Assembly: GCA_964006375.1 (NCBI GenBank)
Contig: OZ023267.1
Span: 14,914,846-14,978,845 of the forward strand
Source: Tillus elongatus
Taxonomy: Eukaryota > Arthropoda > Insecta > Coleoptera > Cleridae
DNA: 64,000 nt
Direction: 5' to 3'
The notes under the pieces are model-generated. The model searched no databases, was not told where the DNA came from, and saw nothing but the letters and a program-made list of their open reading frames with translations. Below, in pieces: positions 10,982 through 25,364 of this stretch. A program made the translations under genes and the position numbers. The first letter of the stretch is position 1, and each line of letters opens with the position of its first letter.

Positions 10982-13900
10982 GATTTTTAACACTGCATTT
11001 TCTGTACTATACAAGGAAAAAGGTTAAGGACAAGGCCGCATACACGTGTTTCAAGCTTATTAGCTATCAATAGGGTATAGCTAGGTGAAGATGGGAACAC
11101 TCTGGATGAAGAAGCAAAAACACACGGAGTAACAACAGGCAACCAGTGCACATTTGCAGCTTCATTTGGAGGACCCTCAATTCGAGGGCAACAACCAAAA
11201 TTGCTCACACAGATGATTTCAATTTCCTCCGTGGAGATTTTGGTTGTTGCGTTCGAATTTAGGGACTTCCGAATTAAGCTGCAATTGCACTGCTGGCCTG
11301 TTGTGACTGCGTGTGTTTTGGTGCTTCATTCAGCGTGTTCCCATCTTCACCTGGCTATACCCAATTGATGATAGTTAATAAGCTTGAAAGACGTGTATGC
11401 GGTTGTCTCCTTGCAGCCTTGCGCTTAACCTTTCTCCTTGTATATAATATACAGGGTGATTCATAAGTGGTGACCAAAAAGAAACCCCATGTTCTTTGAA
11501 CAATTTTAGAGAGGGTATGTCCTATAAAAAAAATTTCATTAAAAAGATACAAGGTGTTGAAGTTGAATTTCAAAAAATAAAATTTTCCAATTTTTCAAAA
11601 AGTAGTACATATATTTTGCTGAAACTTTGCATGGTAGGCTGTTATGGAAGGCACGTATCCTACCATAACAATTGTCATTGTCATTGGTTATCCCTCAAGA
11701 AAAAAACAGGTACGCCAATGATATTTTTTCTTATTTTTTATTTTTTGAATCTTACTTTCATTCGTGAACAAAATGACTCTCTTGATAATTTTCTGTACGA
11801 CGCTTATTTGTCGAGTAAGCAATGAATCAGGTAAGTGTTTTAGAGCACAGTTCATGATTTTTAACCAGTCGTTGTTTGGTAGAAAATCGCAATGATACAC
11901 TTTTATGCCTCCATTGGCCTGAATACACGCACGACATATTTTTGATATGGAAAATTTAATGTCTTGATAATTTTTTGTGCGACGATTATCTTTATTGTAT
12001 TTCAGTAAGTAGTAGTCTGGTTTGCCAAAGTTGTCATTAAGTGTCACTTGAGGTTTAGGTTAACAAGTTATTATTTTAAATAAGTGTAAGTGGTAAACTT
12101 TATAAAATTGCAAAATTTTCTACTCTTTTACTTCTTATAATGGAGTACACCTCAGAAGAGTATGCAGATATAATTTTTATCTACCGATATGCTAATGGAA
12201 ATGCTCTAGCTGCTTGTCGGGAATATCAAGGTAGGTTTTCCACTCGCCGTCAACCGACACCAAGGGTTTTTTCTCTATCGTTTTCAAGACTTCAGCAGTG
12301 CGGTATTGGACAACGTCCTGACGCTAGAGCTAATGGTAGAAGACAACATCAACTTGAAGACGAAGAGAGAGTGGTGGATGCAGTGATGGATCAACCTTCT
12401 ACAAGTACTCGGAGGATTGCCACGCAGTTACAATATTCTCAAAGCTTTGTTTGGATAACTTTACATCGAGAAGCCTTACATCCATATCATCGACAGAATG
12501 TTCATTGCTTTCTACCTGGAGATAATATGCATCGACGAGTCTTTTGTGAATGGATGTTGGAAATGAACAATCAAAATATCTTATTCCCTAATCTAATCTT
12601 CTGGTCTGACGAATCAACATTTACAAGAAATGGTATTTATAATTCTCATAATGAGCATGTCTGGTCATTGGAAAATCCACATGCAACAAGGACTCTAATT
12701 TATGGTGTGGTATTTTTAACGGCTCACTGTTCATGGAAGTCCTGCCACAACGTTTAAATGGATCTTCGTACTTAGCGCTCCTAGAAAACCGTGTAGAAAA
12801 CATTCTAGATGACATTCCACTAGCAACAAGATGTATAATGTAGTACCAGCATGACGGTGCACCAGCGCATCATAGTCGAAACGTTGTTACATGGCTACAT
12901 GAACATTATAATGAAAGATAGATTGGCAGAACTGGACCAATACATTGGCCTGCAAGATCACCGGACTTAAACCCACTTGACTTCTATCTTTGGGGTGATT
13001 TAAGCGACTGGTCTACATTGAACAAATAATTACACCAGAGCAGCTACAACAACTGATAAATAATGCTTTTCGTCATATTCAAGCAACAATGACTCCTCAA
13101 GACAGTAAATTTTCCATATTAAAAAGATGTCGTGCGTGTATTCAGGCAGGAGGTATTTTTGAACATTTATTGTAATAAATAAATTACTATAAGCCTGATA
13201 AAAGTGTATCATTGCGATTTTCTACCAAACAACGACTGGTTAAAAATCATGAACTGTGCTCTAAAACACTTACCTGATTCATTGCTTACTCGTAAAATAA
13301 GCGTCGTATAGAAAATTATAAAGAGAGTCATTTTGTTCACGAATAAAAGTAAGATTCAAAAAATGAAAAATAAAAAAATATATCATTGGCGTACCCGTTT
13401 TTTTCTTGAGGGATAACCAATGACATGTAGGTACGCGCGCCACTGCTGGATTTGCCGATTCAATTGTTATAGTAGAATACGCGCCTTCCATAACAGCCTA
13501 CACATGCGAGGTTTCAGCAAAATATATGTGCTACTTTTTAAAAAATTGGGAAATTTTATTTTTTGAAATTCAACTTCAACACCCTGTATCTTTTTAATGA
13601 AGCATTATAGGAAAAAATTGTATAGGACATACCCTCTCTAAAATTATTCAAAGAACATGGGGTTTCATTTTTGGTCACCACTTATGAATCACTCTGTATA
13701 TAAACATATAAAAGTCGAAACTGACCCCGGAAATGGGTTCTAGGGGTCCTAGTTGGCGCTCATTTAAAAAAAATTGCTATCTCCCCATTAGAGAATTTTT
13801 TCTACGAAAATTCACTAAAAAGTTGGTATTCCATTTAAAATAACGAAGATTTTGTCAAATCCCGGTTTAACCGGAAGTGGTAGATCTCTCAAAATATTTT

Positions 13901-16900
13901 GCATAAATGAAACGCACTCTGCTCGTTACATGTGCAAAGTTTCAGAAAAAAACGATGAGTGAAAGTTCCCGTCTAGACACCCTGTATGTACGCACTCATT
14001 AAACCACACTCAGAATTATTCCATTAGTAGTTACCCCCTGCACTGTTATAAATTACCCATAACCTGGTACAAGTTTTTCTACGAGGTAAATTTTCCGAGG
14101 AACTGATTTTTCGTTTTTAATTTGACATTTAATCAGTTGTTTAATTTTTTTATTGTGTATATTAATTTTCTTAACCACTTTCGCGTTAATGACTACAAAC
14201 ATTTTCCTCTGAAAATTGCATCATTCTTCATATTCTAAGTTCTCTAACTTAAAGGTTAATTTTTTAACAAACTATATGCCTCTATTTCTAACATTCTACG
14301 TTTTGAGTATATTGCATTTCTAGATCCAACCATGAATGGTACAAGTTGTAATAAAAGATGCGAACTTTGAATTTTTTCATGTTTTTTTTCTATTTTTCGC
14401 ACTTTAGTTGATGTCTGAAATATAGATAAACTTTGAAAACGTTTTCATCACATTTTATAGGGCAAAATAATTCCTGAAAGAGCAAATTGTATCAACAACT
14501 TGCCCCGGTCTCCACTTTATTATATTTAACTTTATGCGTTAAACGCTGAACAATTATTCTCTTTATTTGTTTTAACCAAAAAAAACAATTGATATGCACA
14601 ACGTTATTCCACTGTCCCACTCTTATTGCCAGATAATATATAATATAAGATTTTCCGAATTTTAATCGAAAAACTGTAAAAGCATACAGAATACGTAAAA
14701 ATATTAACAAAAACCCTAAATGACATAGATTAGAAGCTTGTCTGAAGGAAGAACTTCAGCAAAAAGCGAGGCCTGAAGAACTTCCATTATCAAATATTTA
14801 GAAAATTGTTTAAATCATAAAAATTAATAAGAATACTGACGCTTTGACCATTATTAATGAAAAAACTTACAGAATTTAACAGATTTATTGGGCGTCTCTT
14901 ACCACTAATTCGCTTGTATAATCATCTACCTAACAGGATTGAAAATATAAGCCGCCTCAGACAGTTTAAATATACTCTAAGATTTTTTAATTTTTTTATA
15001 TTTCAACAACACACCACGAGGACTTACAGCCTAAATACTATCGTACCATGGGTGTCGACAAGGAGGAAAGAGCCAACTTGTTAATTCTGGTTCGGAGGAG
15101 AAGGAAAAACATCTGCCGGCAAGGAATTCCACAACTTGGAAGTCCTCGGGACAAAAGAGCCGGCATAACAAGATGTTCTATGTCTGGTGACCTGGACAGT
15201 AAAATGGTGCATTCGCTTTGTTTCCCTGGTATATCTGTTGGGGGCAGCAGGTGGAGGAACTATGTAAGAACGCTACTCTGAGTAGTGCCCCTGCAGATAT
15301 CTATAAAAGAGAGAGAGGTTACCAACAGCACGTTGGTGGGCAAAGGATGGCAGCCTTTGGGTGAGGGTAGGGTCACCGATGAGACATATAGCTCTTCTGA
15401 ATGGAGTCCAGGACAGCGAATATAGAAGCGGCACCCCAGATGTGGGAGCAGTATTCGAGGTTTGGTCTTATTTGTGAAGTATATAAGGTATAGAGATTAG
15501 CTGGTGAAAAGTATTGGCGAGCCCGGAAGAGGAAACCTAATTTCTTAGCAGCCGCTTCTGCAATGGATGTGACATGTTGGTGCCCATTGAGATTTCGATC
15601 CACAGAAATGCCAACAAGTGAAAAGAACTCATTAATTTGAATAACTTGGTTGTTCATTGTAATGGGTCTAGGGCTGGTGTATCTTATATGAGAAAGAAAG
15701 CAAGACTGAGATTGAGATCTTGTCTAATGTACTCTTATTCTTATTATACAAGGTGCTATAGAACAAACTACAATTCAATAGCACTACGCAATAGAGGACC
15801 AGAAACCAATAAAGAAAGTTCCGCTTTTCGTTTACAAATTACAGGCTTTTGAAGTTTTTTTAATAAATTTTTGAGTCTTTAATTTCTCCCGATGGTTAAG
15901 CGGTAAGTGAACCAAAATTAGTGCACAGAATACCTTGTACATCTTTAAATCGAAAAAAAAATAATTTCGGGACGCAGCAAGTGCGTTATAGTAGTGAATT
16001 TTCATAAGAATTATACACTATTATTATACGGCATATTACTAAAATTAATACTTTAAACATACACAGACCTCGAAGATCGATTTTAGAGGCCCTAGAACGC
16101 ACACATTTAAAGAATTCTTTCGAAAGTATTACCATCGATATCTCTCTATTTATCAAAAAAATCCTGTGTTCTAACTGCTTTTGATAAAAATCCATAAAAC
16201 ATTTAAAAAGAAATTAAATGTAGCTTGAAATGAATATAAACTGATAAACAAATAGGTATAATTTGTTTAATAAAGGGTTGATACATGTTAAAAATGGAAA
16301 GTGTTTTTTTGTTATAAGATAAAATATTAAGTTTGTATTAACCTTTAAAATGTTCGTAATATGTCAGACGCCATTACTTAAAAGTTTACTAAATAAGTTT
16401 CTATGTATTTAAGACTTATTTTGTTGCTGTTTGTTTAAAGAGTTATGTAAAAATGTATTGAAATATTTAAAGTTTAAAGTGGGGTTAAGTGAATTGACAT
16501 TGACTTTCCAAAATTCCATAAATGTCAATGTATTTCTCAGTTTTTGTGTACATAGACAACAACAAAATATTTCTATGATAAGAAATATGAAAACAATAAT
16601 GACAGTTGGTGAAATAATTAGAATGCTTTGACTTCAATATTTAGTAGAAAATAATTGAATCAAAGTTCGCTCTCTTTAATTTAGTTCATCATATCAAGAG
16701 GATGCCAGTGCATTTTGCTAATGCATAATAGTGAAATAATAAGTAAAATTGGAAAAATTAAAGTTTGAAAAGTGTTAGAAACTATAAATTAATCAATAAT
16801 GTGTTCCCTGAATGGACAATAAGTTAAAAATAAGTGCTGCAAGAAAATATATGCAAATATCAAAGTAATAATTGACGCCAGAGATGTGTTATTTAGAAGT

Positions 16901-17555
16901 AAGGAGTCCACAAGATGACTGCCTAGCAACAGAGGATTTTAACTACGCAAACAGCGGTTGATAAGGAAAGAATCAGGAAGTTTCTGTAATAATAAATAGG
17001 CCTTTTAAAATAGAAGTGAATGGAACTTTTAAATTTCAGCAATGAATGTATGAATGAAAATTAGTATAATTAATGTATGTAAACCTCTAATCTGTTTATA
17101 CTATTTAAATAAGAAATTCATTTATATTTTAAAATCACCAATTTGGAAAAGCGCAAAGAAAAAATTTTGATCAAAGATAAAACCTAAATAAAAAGAGCTC
17201 AAGTAATAGTATAAGAATTTGTTGATTAAGTAGTGGTGTTATGCTAATTTGTTATTTCTTCATCCTTATGAAATTAGTAGAATAAAATCAGACATTCACA
17301 AAATTTTTGATGCAGCATTATTATTTGAGGATATGATAAATATATCTGGTTTTAAATTTGGGCAAGTAAAAGGGAAATTGAATAATCATTAAATTCATTA
17401 ATTAAAAAATAAAGAAAGAACTCACTACATACCCTAGCAATATGGAGTCAAGTCAACACATATATGGTATAAAATTATAATAAAATATACATAGAAAGAC
17501 CAATAACAAATATAAATATAAACTCTTTTATTTGCAAAGCATTAGATCACATCAA

Positions 17556-17639
<84 letters not shown>

Positions 17640-20600
17640 TTACAAAAAATAACCAATACAATCAAAATTAATATAATTATAACGTAAAAATAAACACGTA
17701 CGGTGTTCGCCAAATCAAAATAATTGTCGCCTAAACGTGGGGCCGTTTAAGGGACAGCTCGAAAAGCTCGATCAAAAATCATATAATTATACAAAATTCA
17801 AAATTATATGGACAAATACCGCCATGGATTATTAGATTACCAGATACAGACACCAGTCTCACAACTTGTAACACAGACTCCTTGCCTACCGACAGTGTGA
17901 ATAGACTATTTCAGGATACTATATCACAATATAAATTTGACTTGATCATGTATACTGACGGATCAAAGAGCACACGGGGTGTAGGAAGCGGTGTTATATC
18001 TCCCCTCAAAACAGAGGCGTATCACCTATCATCAGAGTGTAGCAGTTACACAGCAGAGTTATTTGCCATAAAGAGGGCAGTCCACACATTCATCGACTCC
18101 CCATACAAAAATTCTTTAGTGTGCACAGACTCTTTAACCTCTATTAATTCACTCGCATCGCTTTATGCAAAAAACCCTATAGTAATTCAAATATAAGAAA
18201 GCGTCCACGGTCTCTATCATGCTGGCAAGTCAATCACACTGATCTGGACACCTTCCCACAGTGGTATTTTAGACAATGAAAATGCTGACGAATGCTCACG
18301 GAATGCGATACTAGAAAAGACAATAATACCCATACAAACCCATTCAGACCTTATTGCCAATATTCAAGAAAGTTCTAAAGCCAAGTGGCAAACCCACTGG
18401 TCATCCCTTGACAACAAACTTTGCAAGATCGAAACATCAGTGACCCCAAAGACGCTCCCAAGTCTAACACGCAGGGAAGAAGTCGCTATCAGAAGAACTC
18501 GTATAGGCCATTGTAAGTTCACCCATGGATACCTACTTATCCAGCAACGACAACCTCAATGTGAAATATGTGACAGAGTGATTACTGTTAACCATGTGCT
18601 TCAAGAATGTCCACTATATATCAATCCAAGACTCGAATACCTAAATGGAAAAACACTAGCCCAAATTCTTGACTTGAGTGAGCCAAATGTGACTAATTTA
18701 CTCTGTTTTTTAAGACAATCCTCACTATTTGATAGCATTTGATTACAGATACTTTAATTAGCGAAACAAAATGTACCAATAGTGTCAATGACCTTAGATG
18801 TTTTTTTTTTTTTTTTGTTCCCTCAGGGCTCGTCCGCGGCCTTGCCGCCCCGATAGCACCGCAACCCTTGGTTGATTGTGCATACCCCTAGTCTTACTCC
18901 ACCCATTCCAAAATCACTGTGCCTTGAACTAGTCTGCACAGCGATTGGTAGGGTGAAGTTTTATATTGCTCTGTCTCCGGTCTAGAGTGACCGTAGATCA
19001 GTTGTCTTTTCCGGTCCAGAGCTATACACTCGCACAAGATGTGCTGGGCTGATTCCTCCCCCTCGCCGCAGAGTCTGCATGCGAGGTCCCCTTCGAACCG
19101 CCCCATTTTATGTAGGTGTTTCTTGACGGCCATGTGTCCCGTCAAGAGACCTGTTGTGTTTCTGAGCTGTCCTCTGCTAAGGTTTAGCAGCTCCACAGCT
19201 CTCTTTGAACTGGGTCCGTCAATTATTGACTTCCCATGTCTGAGCCCTGGACAGTCCGCCCAGTACACCTTGTGTTGGTTTCTGACCCAGGACTTAATGG
19301 CTCCCCTGGCAGTGCTCTTTGACACGCCCAGAGCCGGTTCTGGTCCCATAAATGGTTCTGCTGACCCCCTCTTTGCGAGACTGTCAGCTTCTTCATTGCC
19401 TTTGACCCCCGAGTGACCCGGCACCCAGATGAGGGTCACCTCATTCTGCCCAGCCAGGTCGCTCGTCTCGTCTCGGCACTCACTCACCAGCCAGGAATTT
19501 ACCCGTGGGCTACTTAGTGCCTTAAGGGCTGCCTGGCTGTCTGTGGCTATGAGGATCCGCTTGTTGGTGTAGCCCCTCCTCTTGTTCTCCCGCACACAGT
19601 GCAGGATGGCGTACATCTCGGCCTGAAACACCGTTGCATGGGCTCCGAGGGAAATACTGTGACTTACCCTCGGTCCTTCCGAGTAAACACCTGCCCCCGT
19701 CCCACGCTCCCCGCCAGATCCGTCCGTGAACCAGACGAGCGCGTCCCGTGGTATGCCCGGTGTCTCCTCCCGCCATGCCCCGCGATCAGGGATTTCCACT
19801 GTGAAGTTGTTTTCCCTGCACATTCGCGGGCTCGCGAAGTCTGACCTCATTTCAAGCATGGGTTCCTTCACGATCTCCTGAATTTTGCAGTGGCCCCTGA
19901 AGCCTGGGTTGATCTTCAGTCTACCATTGCAGGCTAGTCTGTGTAGTCCTAGCCTGGCCTCTCCCATAATAACGAAGTGTAGGGGGGGTAGATCCAGCAA
20001 CACCTCCATGGCGGCTGTTGGGGTTGAAGACATGGCCCCTGTGATGCCTAGGCAAGCCATCCTTTGGATCTTGCCTAGTTTTTGTTTGGCACTGGATTGT
20101 GTCACCTTAGGCCACCAGACCAGTGCCGCATATGTTAACGATGGTCTGACCACCCTTGTGTACAGCCAGTGGGCCATACTAGGTCTTAGTCCCCACGTTT
20201 TTCCATATAGCCGCCTAGTGACGGCTAAGGTCATGACTGCCTTACGCAGTATTTTTCCAATGTGACCATTCCAGGTTAGCTTAGAGTCCAATACGACCCC
20301 AAGATATTTTACCTCCCTGGCCATTGGAACGCTCCTACCGTATAGAGTGAGAGTTCTGTGGCTTTCACACTTCCTCCTCCTCGTAAACGGCACGACGGTT
20401 GCTTTCTCGGGGCTCACCCCGAGCCCTTGATCAACCGTCCACCCTTCCACCACTTTCAGTGCAGTCTGCATACGCTCCCACACTGCCTGTGTGACCTTTC
20501 CTCGGACTATGATGACAATGTCGTCCGCATAGCCCTGTACCTCATACCCCCCTCCCGAGAGCCTCCCCAGCAGGCCGTCCACGACTAGACACCAGAGCAA

Positions 20601-23600
20601 GGGAGACAGAACGCTCCCCTGCGGACACCCAGCCGCGACCCCCGCCAGCAGAGTCCCTCCCGCGAGTGAGGTGAACACCGCCCTGTCCCTGAGCATGGAA
20701 CCGATCCACCTGCAGCAGGTCTCCTCTATTCCACGCTCCCGGGCAGCTGCCAGAACCGATCCGAACGAGGTGTTGCTAAAGGCCCCCTCTATGTCTAGGA
20801 AGGCCCCCAGCGCCACCTCCTTGTTCTCCAGCGTATTCTCCAGTTTCAGCACCAGTTGGTGCAGTGCTGTTTCTGTTGAGAATCCTGCTCTGTATGCATA
20901 TTGTCCGCAGTGTAGAGGATATGCTTCCAGTACACCGCCCCTAATGTGCCGGTCGAGCAGTTTTTCCACTGTTTTCAGCAAGAAGGACATGAGACTTATT
21001 GGCCTCAGGGACTTTGCCTGGTCTGTTGGACGCCCAGGTTTAGGAATAAATACAACCCTGGCCAGTCTCCATGCCCTCGGAATGTACCCCAGAGCCAGGC
21101 TGGCCCTCATAATGAGGGTAAGCACCGGCGCCAGTATATCTATCCCCTGTTGGAGCATGATGGGCATTATTCCATCAAATCCCGGCGATTTGTATGGCTT
21201 AAAGCTGTTAATGGCCCATCTGATTTTGCTCCAGGTAACCACCTCTTTAGCGACTGTCCAGTCTACTCTAGATGCCCGCCTATAAGGCGCCTCTATTTCT
21301 GAGTGTTCCCAGTCCGGAGGTGATTGGTTTATTATGTTACAGCCGGGGAAGTGCGTCTGGAGTAAAATTTCCATAGTTTCCTCCCCCGAGCTTGTAAAGC
21401 CTCCCGTGGGTGTTCTAAGGGAGCCTATGTTAGTCTGAGGGCCCTTAGACAGGATCTTGTGTAGTCGAGCACTCTCGGACGTGTTTTCCACTTCTTCGCA
21501 GTGCCTCCTCCACGACTCCTTCTTGGCGTCCCTCAGTCTTTTGTTATAGGTCGATAGGGCCTGTCTATATTCATCCCATGCTCCCGACCTTTTGGCCGCG
21601 TTAAACAGCTTACGAACCTGCGTCCTCCTTTGCCTGAGGTCCTCGTTCCACCATGGGACGTTCCTGGTGGACACCCTCATTTTCAGGGGGCAGTTGGCGT
21701 TATAGGCCGAGGTAATTGCGTCTCGCAATTGGACTGCTGCAATCTCGAGGTCTATTGAATCCCTTATGGCCCTCTCAACCCCCCGCAGTTCCACAGCTAG
21801 GTCTGCCCTGTAGGCTTCCCAGTCCGCCTTGCGGGGGTCCCGGTACCATACCGTTTCTCTTTCGACTTTGGCGATTTCAAACCGGATGTATCTGTGGTCT
21901 GAGCTACTCACTTCCCCAGACACAGCCCAGCTTTTAACAAAGTCACCCAGAAACTGGGTGGAAACTGTTAGGTCTAAAACTTCCTCACGCCGTGTTGTGA
22001 CGAATGTCGGTTTATTACCTCTATTCAATATGTCTAAATTAAATTTCATAAAGAATTGTAAGAGTGCCTCACCCCTAGAGTTTGTGTCCGAGCTACCCCA
22101 CAACTCATGGTGCGCATTCGCATCCATGCCGATGATGGTCTGCCATCCACCTGCTCTGCTACCCACCATCAGCTGCTCCAATTCGTTGGGTGGAGGAGGG
22201 TCCGTGCTGTCCCCTGGCAGATAGGCTGACGCGACAGTAATGTCCCTCAGCCCATCCGCTCCTCCACATCGGATTTTGATCGTTGCCAGGTCCCTGGAAC
22301 AGAAATTCATTAGAGGGAGAAACTCTATCCCTTCCCTGACAAAAATGCAGGCCCTCGGATTCTCGCTGGACCTGCTGTAGATGAGCTTTCCATTAGCTCC
22401 GCCGAGTCCCTTGATCTCTCCTTTGTAGGAGTACGGTTCCTGGATGAGGGCCACATCCGTGTTCCTCAGAGCCATTAGTAGTCCGGCCGTGGCTGCCCTA
22501 CTGTGTTGGAGGTTGACCTGAAGGAACCTAAGTCCCATTAACCCTTAATTGCTTCCCCAGTGGGCGGAAGCTAACCCTTCCCATGCCCCAGAATGCCTTG
22601 AAGGAGGTTCCTTCAAGGGCTCTGTAAGATGTCGGGTCGATCGAGAAGGCGAGCGTCTGTCCTTTCTCCTCTGCCTTCCTGCTTAGAACCGACCAGTGTT
22701 GCGTCCCCAGTTCAGGGTTCTGGATCTTAAGTCTGCTGATCACCGTCTCCTGCGGGACGGTGTCAGGGATCCGTACGAGGACCTTGCGTCTCTTTGGGAG
22801 TTCCTTGGGCTCGACGGCTGTCAAGTCCGCCCCCTCCCAAATCTGACCGAGGCCCCCGATCGTTTTCCGCAGCCAGTCCCGCGACTGCGGGCCGGCACAG
22901 GTTATCCAGAGGATGCCCCCCGTCAGGCGCGTCCGGTGGAACTGAGGCGGGCTCTCCCCTTCCTGAAGAGAGTCCACTGCAGCTACCACCGCAGCCTGGA
23001 TCAGGTCCGCCTTCCCCTGGTCTAGCGTGACCTCAGGATGGCGTCTGTCAATCACCGCCATCCCGAGGCCCTCCGCAGCCTCCCTGTAAGAGCCAGTCTG
23101 CGCCGGTGTTCCGGCCTTAGTTCCTTTGGGAGGTCTGTCTGTAGTAGGCGTGCTAGAGCCAGAGCGCGGCGTCTTCCGACTCGCACTCTCCTCTTGCGCC
23201 TTTACAGGCACCCTGGCCCTTTTGGAACGTCTGTCTGTAGTGGGCGTGCTAGAGTTCGAGCGCGTCCTCTTCTGACCCGCACTCCCCTCTTGCGCCTTTA
23301 CAGGTTTCTCGACCGTCCAGGTCCCGGCCGCCATTTTTTGCGCCCTCCGGAGCTTCTTTCTTTGCGCCCCGGAAAGACGCTTGGACTGCCGGGGCAGTCC
23401 CTCTACTCTAACAGTAGAGTCCTCACTGGTGGAGGGGCCCCCGGAGTCCGCGGAGCTCGCCGCCCTCCGGTGAGACCCAGCCTCCAGCTTGGGTGTCGGG
23501 GACAGGTCTCTGGCCGAAGCTACCCCCTGATCCCCCGTATCTACGCCGGTCGTGGGACCTCCAGAGTCCGCTGCCGCACCCTGGCTCGTCTCCGTTTCCG

Positions 23601-24082
23601 GGATAGACTCAAGGCTCAAGTCTGTAGCCGGAGCCACTCCTCGAGCCTCATTGGTTTTGGTTTTATATGTATTTATAATCTTCATGTTGTTCCCACGAGA
23701 ATGGGGGAAATACTGTCCACACCATCAGAACCCCCTGTGTGGTGCAAGGCGGGTTACTCTGGAGGGTTGCCTGGTACTCCAGAGGTTCCGTTCACGACAC
23801 CATCGCCCTGGTGCCATCCATCCATAGGCACGGGTCACGTGACACCGTAGATTGGGGGAGTTTAGTTCGACCTCCTTGTCTAGATCCGTCATGTTTAGTT
23901 ATTAGCAGGGTCACCTCGTGCAGGATGCGGATTTTTACCGCGCATGACGGTCTTGGGGAAAGCTTCATCGGGAGTTTATGTTGTTATTTCCACTTCCTCA
24001 GCTTGCCCCCTGGAGTCCTTTGGCCCGCGACTCCTTAACCCCACCTTAGATGTTAAGACACTTTAAACTTCCAAATAAAATA

Positions 24083-24150
<68 letters not shown>

Positions 24151-25312
24151 AATTAATTATATGCCGTAGAAATAAATAGTGACGGCCGTTATTAAATATT
24201 TAATAAACTCCTTTTTTAATTTATAAAAAAAATCAACAGCCTGTAACTTGAAAACAAAAAACGATTGGACATTAGTGTATAAAAACTTTGTTATTATTTT
24301 TTTTTAGTCCTATATCGCATGGTGATGTGCATTGTAATTTGTTCTATGGCACCTTGTATAGACGAATATTTTAATTTTGTATTTTGACAATGATAAGCTG
24401 TTGCTTTTGGGGTTGATCGATTTTGATTTGCGACCGGTATAGTTTGAGATTTGTATACATTGACCGCCTGTTATTTTAGCATAGGAATATTGGCTATTTC
24501 CCATATCTTGAAGGGGATTTATGACGCAGTTTTAATAAATAAATAAAACTGTTGATTTCAAAAATTTAGCACAGTTATAGTTGAGAACTAGGTAGTTACA
24601 GACATTCGTCAAAGTTTCTTTCATAAAATTCGGACCACCTGTGCAAAATTTTATATGAAAGCGTGTGTTCTAAAAGCAGTAATAAAATTGGCTTACCTAA
24701 ATTTAAAGTAAACTGCCTCCCGTAAAAATTCGCAAATATAATAAACCAACAGCACTATTATGATAATCTTGCAGACAAAACTGAGAGTAAGAAATTTATT
24801 ATTCGAGGAAATTATTGGGATGAACCTGTGATACGCAATGACTCCACCAATATGCGGAAACTCAAACACCAGCTTGCATACGCAGAACGTGTTAATGTTG
24901 GCATTGTAAATTGAAAAATCCACAAAAATTACTCTTGTCTCTCGCTGTAGCCAAAACTGTCTCTTCAAATCCTGCACATAATGTAAGCAAATAAATGTAT
25001 AAAACTAATAAGATTTTAACTAACATTTAAGTAACTGTATACCCGTTTCGTAACCCAGTAGTTTCATTAGATAGAGACAGTAAATATTAAGAATATCATA
25101 ATTAATTACATAAAGTTTTTACAATCATCAGCACTAAGGTTACACTTTAATTCAAAATACGAGTACCAAGACCTGGCGTGACAATCTCTATGTGATGAAG
25201 CTACCAAGTAGCGAAACCGGTCAGATTGTCTAATAAATATCAATAGAAGACTTGCTACTTTCTTTTATTATAATGCAACGTAAGCTTTTATTTATGCGCA
25301 ACAAGCCAAAGG

Positions 25313-25364
<52 letters not shown>

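Larger units (their letters stand above)
18803..24042 (-). mobile_element. Full-length LOA-type non-LTR retrotransposon
   Basis: A 5.24-kb unit with a poly(A) tail (oligo-T at about 18801-18818 on the plus strand), a 3' untranslated region of about 75 nt, ORF2, ORF1 and a 5' leader of about 357 nt. It is flanked by a 10-12 bp target duplication accttagatg(tt). Both reading frames are open end to end. An apurinic-type endonuclease, reverse transcriptase and RNase H in one ORF, with a DUF4780-like ORF1, fit the R1/LOA superclade; RNase H favours LOA over R1. It is inserted in the 3' tail of the I-like relic, antisense to that relic and in the same orientation as Pkd2. Three degraded relatives are at 2638, 26280 and 27676. 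Confidence 0.93.

Noticed and set aside
11496..11825. 109-residue plus-strand frame
   Set aside because: It lies inside the left inverted repeat of the mariner-type element and has no motif.
19039..19844. Plus-strand frames inside the LOA element (also 19885-23850)
   Set aside because: They are antisense shadows of ORF1 and ORF2, open only because of the element's high GC content.
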